Source: an uncultured Lachnospiraceae bacterium (GTDB lineage Bacteria; Bacillota_A; Clostridia; Lachnospirales; Lachnospiraceae). Taken from it: a stretch of DNA of 12,693 nucleotides. Position 1 is the stretch's first letter. Each line of letters begins with the position of its first letter. The stretch covers positions 1 to 12,693 of the forward strand of contig CATLIP010000044.1 in assembly GCA_949957035.1 (NCBI GenBank), read 5' to 3'. This document shows positions 7,706 to 12,693 of this stretch, piece after piece. Made by a program: the position numbers and the translations under genes. Below the pieces are notes generated by a model that worked only from the letters and a program-made list of their open reading frames with translations, made no database searches and had not been told where the DNA came from.

Positions 7706-7711
7706 ATTATA
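7684..7711 (+). promoter_or_regulatory. Candidate HicB operator within the hicAB promoter
   Basis: A perfect inverted repeat ACGTA-TTAG-TACGT (7684-7697) fills the spacer between -35 and -10. ACGTATTA also recurs as a direct repeat at 7684 and 7694, one helical turn apart, and TATAATATTATA (7700-7711) is a 12-bp palindrome over the -10. Ribbon-helix-helix antitoxins typically bind such short symmetric repeats, so autoregulation by HicB is a reasonable inference. Confidence 0.6.
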
Positions 7712-7724
7712 AAAGGAGGAAATA

Positions 7725-7910
7725 ATGAAAACATCAGAACTTATAAAGATTTTAAAGAAGAATGGATGTTTTTTCGTGGAACATGGTAAAGAACATGATA
7801 AATGGCATAGTGGCAAAACGGGGAAGGATATCAGGATTCCAAGGCATTTAAGTAAAGAAATCCCAAGTGGCACAGCGAATCGAATATTAAAAGATGCGGG
7901 GTTGAAATAA
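7725..7910 (+). CDS. hicA: HicA-family toxin (mRNA interferase)
   Basis: Small 61-residue protein of the HicA type II toxin family, which cleaves mRNA through a double-stranded-RNA-binding-like fold. Visible family features are the N-terminal helix (TSELIKILKKNGC), the region around His24 in HGKEHDKW where the catalytic His lies, the IRIPRH strand, and the C-terminal helix GTANRILKDAGL. The motif reads EHD rather than the common GSHH, but NHD-like versions occur in the family as I know it. The ATG at 7725 follows AAAGGAGG at good spacing. It precedes hicB by 11 bp, the usual toxin-first order. The frame is intact, so the toxin looks functional. Confidence 0.88.
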   Translation: MKTSELIKILKKNGCFFVEHGKEHDKWHSGKTGKDIRIPRHLSKEIPSGTANRILKDAGLK

Positions 7911-7921
7911 GGAGGTAAAAT

Positions 7922-8323
7922 ATGGCTAAATATGTATATCCTGCGGTTTTTACACAGGAGGAAAAAGGATTTTCAGTATGGTTCCCGGATTTGGAGGGAT
8001 GCTATACCTGCGGAGATGACTTAAACGATGCAATCAGGATGGCAGAGGATGTTCTGGCATATGTACTGTATGATTATGAACGGAAAAGAAAAGAGATTCC
8101 GGCGCCATCCCAGCGAAATGCGATTGAACTTGAATCTAAACGGGATTTCGTGAATGATATTGCCTGTGATACGATAGAATATGCAAAGATGCACAATCAT
8201 AAAGCTATCAAAAAGACGCTGACGATTCCTGAATGGCTGAATGAAGAGGCAATGGCGTTGGGTGTGAATTTTTCTCAGGTTTTGAAGGAGGCGCTTCTGG
8301 CAAAAATAAACGCAGGCAGATAA
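7922..8323 (+). CDS. hicB: HicB-family antitoxin
   Basis: 133-residue partner of HicA. Residues 1 to about 60 form the HicB partial RNase-H-like fold (YPAVFTQEEKGFSVWFPDL, then GDDLNDAIRMAEDVLAYVL), which binds and masks the toxin. Residues about 98-131 (KKTLTIPEWLNEEA, then SQVLKEALLAK) are a ribbon-helix-helix/Arc-like DNA-binding domain. GGAGG starts directly after the hicA stop and lies 6 bases before the ATG. The protein probably represses the promoter at 7677-7705. Its stop is 12 bp from the stop of the convergent AraC gene, with no terminator visible between. Confidence 0.9.
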   Translation: MAKYVYPAVFTQEEKGFSVWFPDLEGCYTCGDDLNDAIRMAEDVLAYVLYDYERKRKEIPAPSQRNAIELESKRDFVNDIACDTIEYAKMHNHKAIKKTLTIPEWLNEEAMALGVNFSQVLKEALLAKINAGR

Positions 8324-8335
8324 TGCTTCTTTCCG

Positions 8336-9271
8336 TCAGAGCCGCCTCCCATTTTCATGGGAATCATTCCTATATTTCAGCGGAGTCATCTCCGTATATT
8401 TCTTGAACGCACGGAGAAAATTTCCCAGATTATTATATCCACATTCCAGGCAGACCTCCATCACAGGCAGGTCTGTCTCCTTGAGCAGCCGCATTGCCTG
8501 TTTGATACGGTATTCATTGAGATATTCCATGGGGGAACGCCCAATAGATTTCTTAAAAAAACGGCAGAAATACTGCTCGTTCATATGCACCTGTTCTGCA
8601 AGGTCTTGAATATAAATCTTCTCTTTGTAGTTTTCCCTGATATAAGTAAGGACGGTCTTAATCCCTTCCACACGCTTGTCCAGATTCTTCTCCGTAGGCG
8701 TAAAGAGCCTGTAGCTTGAGAGAACGGCGAGAATATGGAGCAGGGATGATTTGATGAATAACTGGTTCGTCAGATCATCTGTAACGGCTCCGTTTCCGGG
8801 AACGTCTGATTCATCCGGCCTATGCCCGAAGGATTGCATGGTGTCAAGAAACGCATCCCGGACAGACAGAAATCCTGGGTGGGTGGGCAGAAGGCAGCGT
8901 GGGAACCGTATGTTTCCGTTTCGGATAGGCTGTATCAACTGCATCTGTGCAGCATCGTAGGAGTCGAAACTTAAAATATCCAGTGAAAAGACGACGGCAT
9001 CTTCGCCGGGGCTTCCTGCCTGTTCCTTGTAGATACTGTGTAGTTCACCGGGATTGATGAAGTACAGCGCCTCCGAGTGGACAAAAAATTGCTCCATGTT
9101 GATTTCAAGACGAAATTCTCCGCCGAAAAAATATAAGATCTCCACTTCGTCGTGCCAGTGGTGCTTAACAAGGGTTCCTTTGCCGACGGAGCGGGTCTGG
9201 TAGAAAGCACAGGGAAAAGATTTTGTGCCGTGAAGGCTGATTTCTTTTAGTGTGGGCGATAATTGCTGCAT
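8336..9271 (-). CDS. AraC-family transcriptional regulator with N-terminal cupin
   Basis: Residue numbers are from the ATG at 9271 (311 aa). Residues about 30-80 form a cupin/AraC-binding domain: KHHWHDEVEILYFF, then VHSEALYFINPGELHSIY. The C-terminal 100 residues form the double helix-turn-helix: IYIQDLAEQVHMNEQYFCRFF, then VMEVCLECGYNNLGNFLRAFKK and the closing TPLKYR. An ATG at 9298 gives a form 9 residues longer, but GGAGGG at 9277-9282 sits 5 bases before the ATG at 9271, and the upstream ATG has no good site. The cupin AraC class usually senses sugars or metabolites, so the nearby glucosidase/malQ block is a possible target; this is inference. It follows the TetR gene on the same strand by 42 bp and is probably co-transcribed with it. 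Confidence 0.9.
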   Translation of the reverse strand: MQQLSPTLKEISLHGTKSFPCAFYQTRSVGKGTLVKHHWHDEVEILYFFGGEFRLEINMEQFFVHSEALYFINPGELHSIYKEQAGSPGEDAVVFSLDILSFDSYDAAQMQLIQPIRNGNIRFPRCLLPTHPGFLSVRDAFLDTMQSFGHRPDESDVPGNGAVTDDLTNQLFIKSSLLHILAVLSSYRLFTPTEKNLDKRVEGIKTVLTYIRENYKEKIYIQDLAEQVHMNEQYFCRFFKKSIGRSPMEYLNEYRIKQAMRLLKETDLPVMEVCLECGYNNLGNFLRAFKKYTEMTPLKYRNDSHENGRRL

Positions 9272-9313
9272 GTAATCCCTCCATTCGTTTCTGCCCATAG
9301 CTTGCTGTGTATA

Positions 9314-9934
9314 TTATTTTCCTGCCTGATCTTTCACACGGTGGCTGTCAATAATCAGCCGGACAGAGCGGTAAAGAAATGGCTTGTACTGTTCAATCGG
9401 CAGAGGCTCTTTGTACAGGATGGAGTTATACCCGGCAGACCCGGCAAGCTCCACGATGGTAAAAAGCATCACCTCGATATCCTGATATTCATAAGAATCC
9501 TGGCGTACCATATCCAGGAATATCTCATAAAAATCCGTATCCGAACGCTCGCCGGTCAGAAGGACAGACCTAAGCGCCCCCATGACCAGATTCTTGGAAA
9601 TGAAGTTCATGAGAGGGATGTTAAGGACCAGCGTATCTATAATATGATTGATAATAAAAATCAACTGCTCGTCCAGCCCTATGACAGGATTTGGAGCATG
9701 GTCAAGGGCAAACTTCGCCCCATGGAACAGTTCATGGGTCTTGTGGGCGATGAGCTTGTTCCGTATGTCATATTTGTCCTTAAAATACAGATAGAACGTA
9801 CCTTTTGCAACCCCCGCCTTCTCTACGATATCGGATATGGCGGTGGAGTTGATTCCCTTTGTAATGAAAAGGTCATAGGCACTATTGAACAGTGTTTCCT
9901 TTTTCTTTTTCTTATTCTCGTCAATTTTCCCCAT
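9314..9934 (-). CDS. TetR/AcrR-family transcriptional regulator
   Basis: 206 aa from the ATG at 9934. An N-terminal helix-turn-helix spans residues about 16-52 (AYDLFITKGINSTAISDIV, EKAGVAKGTFYLYFKDK), the classic TetR signature; the rest is a helical ligand-binding/dimerisation domain. The frame opens further to a TTG at 9967, but the ATG is preferred: GGA of AAAGGA lies 12 bases upstream, a rather long spacing. The gene is divergent from the MMPL exporter, a common arrangement in which the regulator represses the exporter and the exported compound is the inducer. Three matching palindromes near the exporter promoter fit this role. Effector unknown. Confidence 0.92.
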   Translation of the reverse strand: MGKIDENKKKKKETLFNSAYDLFITKGINSTAISDIVEKAGVAKGTFYLYFKDKYDIRNKLIAHKTHELFHGAKFALDHAPNPVIGLDEQLIFIINHIIDTLVLNIPLMNFISKNLVMGALRSVLLTGERSDTDFYEIFLDMVRQDSYEYQDIEVMLFTIVELAGSAGYNSILYKEPLPIEQYKPFLYRSVRLIIDSHRVKDQAGK

Positions 9935-9980
9935 TCTAATCGACTGTCCTTTCCTTGCTATCCCCAAAGTGTGTTTGTAT

Positions 9981-10110
9981 CCTTATTATAACATGTCACC
10001 AACCGAAGGTTGATGACCTGCGTACGCATCAGCGTACTTCCTTATTATAACATGTCACCAACCGAAGGTTGATGACCTGCGTACGCATCAGCGTACTTCC
10101 TTATTATAAC
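9981..10110 (-). repeat. 59-bp tandem repeat, two copies plus 12-bp partial
   Basis: Copies at 9981-10039 and 10040-10098 appear identical, and the first 12 bases (CCTTATTATAAC) recur at 10099-10110. Each copy has a 47-base core with two hairpins: one at 9995-10017 in copy 1 (10 positions, GAA loop; on the - strand the only non-Watson-Crick pair is a G-U) and a perfect GTACGC-ATCA-GCGTAC at 10022-10037. The 12-base part carries TATAAT on the - strand, so the -10 box of tetR is triplicated. It lies in the presumed tetR leader. A diverged inverted copy of the core is at 10245-10292. It could be a REP/MITE-like element or a cis-acting RNA. Confidence 0.9.
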
Positions 10111-10132
10111 CAGAAAATAAGCGGATTTTCAA
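10103..10132 (-). promoter_or_regulatory. Promoter of the tetR-araC unit
   Basis: On the - strand, TTGAAA (10127-10132) and TATAAT (10103-10108) are separated by 18 bases. The -10 lies in the partial third repeat unit. Further TATAAT copies occur at 10044-10049 and 9985-9990 in the repeats but lack a recognisable -35. Use of this promoter gives a leader of about 160 bases containing both repeat cores. Confidence 0.6.
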
Positions 10133-10148
10133 GTACTTTTGAATAAAA

Positions 10149-10161
10149 TGACTAAAAGTCA
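10149..10161. promoter_or_regulatory. Candidate TetR operator O1
   Basis: TGACT-AAA-AGTCA, a perfect 5-base inverted repeat with a 3-base centre, the first of three with the pattern TGACY-N3-RGTCA. It lies between the divergent promoters, about 16 bp upstream of the tetR -35. Confidence 0.5.
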
Positions 10162-10180
10162 ATTTTTTATAAAAATGGTA

Positions 10181-10209
10181 TTGACTATTGGTCATTTCTG
10201 TAGTATAGT
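10181..10209 (+). promoter_or_regulatory. Promoter of the MMPL exporter gene
   Basis: TTGACT (10181-10186), a 17-base spacer, and TATAGT (10204-10209): each hexamer is one base off consensus. The start site should be near 10216, giving a leader of about 105 bases. Operators O2 and O3 overlap and follow it. Confidence 0.7.
10182..10194. promoter_or_regulatory. Candidate TetR operator O2
   Basis: TGACT-ATT-GGTCA, one mismatch from perfect symmetry, overlapping the -35 box and the spacer of the exporter promoter. It starts 33 bp after O1, close to three helical turns. Binding here would block RNA polymerase. Confidence 0.6.
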
Positions 10210-10224
10210 GCATATTGTAAGAAA

Positions 10225-10237
10225 TGACCAACGGTCA
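10225..10237. promoter_or_regulatory. Candidate TetR operator O3
   Basis: TGACC-AAC-GGTCA, perfect and extendable to 15 bp as ATGACC-AAC-GGTCAT (10224-10238). It lies about 10-20 bases after the predicted start site, 43 bp after O2. As the most symmetric of the three it may be the primary site. Confidence 0.65.
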
Positions 10238-10244
10238 TAAAGTG

Positions 10245-10292
10245 AAACACGCTGACGCGTGCCTTGTCATCAGCCTTTGGTTGGCGGCAAAT
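10245..10292 (+). repeat. Diverged inverted copy of the 47-base two-hairpin element
   Basis: On the + strand this aligns with the reverse complement of the core at 9992-10038, about three quarters identical with a one-base length difference. It keeps both hairpins: CACGC-TGAC-GCGTG (10248-10261) and GTCATCAGCC-TTT-GGTTGGCGGC (about 10266-10288, with G-U pairs and one mismatch). A T-A pair of the tandem copies is C-G here, a compensatory change. It lies in the presumed leader of the exporter mRNA. Confidence 0.7.
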
Positions 10293-10320
10293 CAGAATAT
10301 GAAAAAGGAGCAGTGAGAGT

Positions 10321-12447
10321 ATGGTTCAGTTTGGGAAAAAAGTGGTGAAGTACAGGGTGGCGATTTTGGTTTTCAGTATATTGCTGCTGATTCCTTCCGT
10401 ACTGGGATATGTGAATACCAGAGTGAATTATGATGTCCTGACGTATCTGCCGGAGGATATCGAGACCATGAAGGGTCAGGATATCATGGTAGAAGATTTC
10501 GGGACGGGCGCATTTTCCATGTTTATCGTAGACGGCATGGAAGATAAGGATATTGTAAAATTGAAGAAAGAAATTGAGGAAATCGACCATGTAGGGAACG
10601 TGCTGTGGTACGACTCCGTGATGGATATCTCGGTTCCGGAGAGTATGCTGCCGGATGAACTCTACAAGGTGTTTAATTCTGATACGGGAACTATGATGGC
10701 AATCTTCTTCGACGAAGGGACTTCCTCCGACGGAACCATGGGAGCCATTGAAGAGATTCGGAAAATTGCGGGAAAGCAGTGCTTTTTAAGCGGAATGTCC
10801 GCCATTGTGACCGATACAAAGAATCTTGCCGAGAAAGAGACGCCCCTCTACGTATTAATTGCAGTTGCACTGGCAGTCCTGGTGTTGGGAATCACGATGG
10901 AATCCTTCTTTGTGCCGGTACTGTTCCTGCTGAGTATTGGAATGGCGATTCTCTACAATCTGGGAAGTAATTATTTCCTTGGGGAGATTTCATATATTAC
11001 GAAGGCGTTGGCGGCAGTATTGCAGTTGGGCGTTACGCTGGATTACTCCATTTTCCTGATGCACAGCTATGAAGAGCAGCAGGAACGGTTTCATGGGGAT
11101 AAGAAGCGGGCGATGGCCCATGCGATTTCCCATACCTTTTCTTCCGTGGTGGGAAGTTCCATTACGACGGTTGCAGGATTTATCGCACTGTGTTTCATGA
11201 GCTTCACCTTGGGGCTGGATATCGGGGTCGTCATGGCGAAGGGCGTCGTCTTCGGTGTGATTGCCTGTGTTACGGTTCTGCCATCCATGATTCTGTGCTG
11301 TGACAAAATCATCGAGAAGACGAAACATAAGCCGCTTTTGCCGGATATCGGCAGGCTGTCGGAGAAGGTCACGAAGCGTTATCTCTGGTATGTGGCTGCC
11401 TTCCTGATACTTTTGTTCCCTGCGGTCTATGGAAATAACCACACAGGAGTTTACTATAATCTGGATGAGACGCTTCCTAAGGAGCTTCCAAGTATCATTG
11501 CAAATGAGAAGCTCAAGGAAGATTATGAGATGAATACCACCCACATCCTGCTGCTTGACAGCTCCGTACCATCCTCGGATGTGGGGAAGATGCTGAAACA
11601 AATCGAGAAGGTAGACGGCGTAAAGTGGGCGCTGGGCTTAGATAAACTGGTAGGTCCGGGAGTTCCTTCCGATATGCTTCCGGAGTCGGTCACGAGTATG
11701 TTAAAGACGGATAAATATCAGATGGTGATGGTCAATTCTTTATATAAAGTAGCGTCTGATGAGGTTAATAAACAGATAGAAGAGATTAATGGGATTATGG
11801 ACCAGTTTGACGAGAAGGCAATGCTGGTGGGAGAAGGGCCGCTGACGGCAGATTTGATTACCATTACGGATAAAGATTTCAAGACGGTAAGCGTGGTATC
11901 CATTGGAATTATTTTCATTATTATATTGATTCTGTTCCAGTCCATTTCCCTGCCGATTATACTGGTAGGCGTGATTGAATTTGCAATCTTTGTCAATATG
12001 GGTATCCCCTTCTATACGGGGACGACGTTGCCCTTTGTGGCTTCTATCGTAATCGGCACCATACAGCTTGGCTCGACTGTGGATTATGCCATTCTTATGA
12101 CCACGCGGTATAAGCGGGAGAGAAGCCAGGGAAGAAGTAAATTCGATGCGGTCACGATTGCCCATCGCGCTTCGGCACAGTCTATTATGGTAAGCGCATT
12201 CAGCTTCTTTGCGGCAACGGTTGGCGTAGGTTTGTTCTCAAATATTGACATGATTAGTTCCCTTTGTATCTTGATGGCGCGAGGGGCGATTATCAGTATG
12301 GTTGTAGTAGTATTGATTCTTCCGTCTATGTTCATGGTATTTGACAAGGTGATTGTGAAGACCAGCCGGGGATTTTTACCCAAGACGGCAAAGAGTGACC
12401 GTAAGCGTAAGGACTCTATGAAAGAGTGCTCGGACAGCGGGATGTAA
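10321..12447 (+). CDS. MMPL/RND-family exporter
   Basis: 708-residue membrane protein made of two homologous halves. Each half has one N-terminal membrane segment (about 12-30 and 354-371), an extracytoplasmic domain of roughly 145 residues, and a cluster of five segments (about 175-330 and 523-675). The cluster motifs GVTLDYSIF (Asp241) and GSTVDYAIL (Asp588) are the proton-relay-type GxxxDY signature of MMPL/RND permeases. Proton-driven export of lipids, drugs or hydrophobic peptides is the family role; the substrate here is unknown. The C-terminal tail is basic and cytoplasmic. AAGGAG lies 10 bases before the ATG. Control by the divergent TetR protein is likely (operators O1-O3). The secreted protein starting at 12557 follows without a clear terminator and may be a partner. 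Confidence 0.92.
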   Translation: MVQFGKKVVKYRVAILVFSILLLIPSVLGYVNTRVNYDVLTYLPEDIETMKGQDIMVEDFGTGAFSMFIVDGMEDKDIVKLKKEIEEIDHVGNVLWYDSVMDISVPESMLPDELYKVFNSDTGTMMAIFFDEGTSSDGTMGAIEEIRKIAGKQCFLSGMSAIVTDTKNLAEKETPLYVLIAVALAVLVLGITMESFFVPVLFLLSIGMAILYNLGSNYFLGEISYITKALAAVLQLGVTLDYSIFLMHSYEEQQERFHGDKKRAMAHAISHTFSSVVGSSITTVAGFIALCFMSFTLGLDIGVVMAKGVVFGVIACVTVLPSMILCCDKIIEKTKHKPLLPDIGRLSEKVTKRYLWYVAAFLILLFPAVYGNNHTGVYYNLDETLPKELPSIIANEKLKEDYEMNTTHILLLDSSVPSSDVGKMLKQIEKVDGVKWALGLDKLVGPGVPSDMLPESVTSMLKTDKYQMVMVNSLYKVASDEVNKQIEEINGIMDQFDEKAMLVGEGPLTADLITITDKDFKTVSVVSIGIIFIIILILFQSISLPIILVGVIEFAIFVNMGIPFYTGTTLPFVASIVIGTIQLGSTVDYAILMTTRYKRERSQGRSKFDAVTIAHRASAQSIMVSAFSFFAATVGVGLFSNIDMISSLCILMARGAIISMVVVVLILPSMFMVFDKVIVKTSRGFLPKTAKSDRKRKDSMKECSDSGM

Positions 12448-12527
12448 GGCAATGATGCGAAAAAGCAGGTAAGTATGAAGGTTTGGCAAATGCCCGTATA
12501 TTGCAGCAGATTTGCTGGAGGCGGGCA

Positions 12528-12560
12528 ATGAAAAATTGTGCAGGAGGTATGATGTTATGA
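12528..12560 (+). other. Possible 10-codon leader ORF before the secreted protein
   Basis: ATG at 12528 with GGAGG (12517-12521) 6 bases upstream, encoding MKNCAGGMML. Its TGA overlaps the ATG of the next gene as ATGA. The Shine-Dalgarno lies in a potential stem (TGCCCG 12491-12496 with CGGGCA 12522-12527, and inner CAGCA/TGCTG). It may be translated only to couple initiation downstream, or may be chance. Confidence 0.25.
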
Positions 12561-12693
12561 ATAGAAACAGGAAACGGGTAATGGCGGGAGCTATGGCGGC
12601 CGTTATGGCGGCAGGAACGGTCGGAGCGTATGAATATCAGGGATTAGGTACGGAAGTAATGGCAGAGGAGGAAACGACGGAGGCTCTTGAAGA
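12557..12693 (+). CDS. Secreted or membrane-anchored protein, 3' truncated by window edge
   Basis: Only 45 residues are visible. The N-terminus MNRNRKRVMAGAMAAVMAAG is a typical signal sequence: basic start, Ala/Met-rich hydrophobic core, then an acidic stretch EVMAEEETTEA where the mature chain probably begins (a VMA-E site is plausible for signal peptidase I). No lipobox Cys is seen. AGGAGG lies 9 bases before the ATG. It follows the exporter by 109 bp with no T-tract terminator between, so co-transcription is likely. The fold and role cannot be read from what is visible; an extracytoplasmic partner of the exporter is one possibility. Confidence 0.75.
   Translation, partial: MNRNRKRVMAGAMAAVMAAGTVGAYEYQGLGTEVMAEEETTEALE

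Noticed and set aside
9935..9967. Longer TetR protein from a TTG at 9967
   Set aside because: TTG without a clear ribosome binding site; the ATG at 9934 begins a normal TetR N-terminus.
9981..10110. CRISPR array
   Set aside because: Only two directly abutting copies, with no unique spacers and no cas genes; it is a plain tandem repeat.
9981..10292. Insertion sequence
   Set aside because: No transposase or terminal repeats of IS size; at most a non-autonomous small element.
10299..10316. Short ORF (MKKEQ) before the exporter start
   Set aside because: No Shine-Dalgarno of its own, and it simply spans the ribosome binding site of the exporter.

Overview
The window looks like chromosome from a low-to-mid GC Clostridia, most likely a Lachnospiraceae-type gut anaerobe. 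The grounds are strong AGGAGG-type ribosome binding sites, Bacillota-style TTGACA/TATAAT promoters, the clostridial form of PssA/Psd, and intracellular GH13/GH77 maltodextrin enzymes. This is inference from family resemblance; no database was searched.

Layout. (1) Positions 2-2227, + strand: the 3' part of a PAS-CPBP membrane protein cut by the window edge, then pssA and psd, which overlap and make phosphatidylserine and phosphatidylethanolamine. A strong stem-loop at 2255-2309 separates this run from the convergent block. (2) Positions 2329-7496, - strand: an alpha-glucan block of two paralogous GH13 glucosidases and malQ. The residue after the nucleophile is Ala in one glucosidase and Val in the other, which suggests complementary alpha-1,4 and alpha-1,6 activities. 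None has a signal peptide, so the set probably degrades imported malto- and isomalto-oligosaccharides in the cytoplasm; no transporter is in view. (3) Positions 7677-8323, + strand: a hicAB toxin-antitoxin pair behind a near-perfect consensus promoter with a palindrome between -35 and -10. (4) Positions 8336-9934, - strand: an AraC-family regulator preceded by a TetR-family regulator, probably co-transcribed. (5) Positions 9935-10320: a dense divergent control region. (6) Positions 10321-12447, + strand: an MMPL/RND-type exporter, followed by the start of a secreted or lipid-exposed protein that runs off the window.

The most unusual part is the tetR/MMPL control region. Three TGACY-N3-RGTCA palindromes lie around the MMPL promoter and are good candidates for TetR operators. 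In addition, a roughly 47-base two-hairpin element occurs twice in tandem (59-bp period) in the presumed tetR leader and once, diverged, in the presumed MMPL leader. Because the two transcripts run in opposite directions, the inverted DNA copies give the same-sense RNA structure in both leaders, and one stem pair shows a compensatory change. This could be a cis-regulatory RNA or a dispersed REP/MITE-like repeat; a genome-wide search would separate the two.
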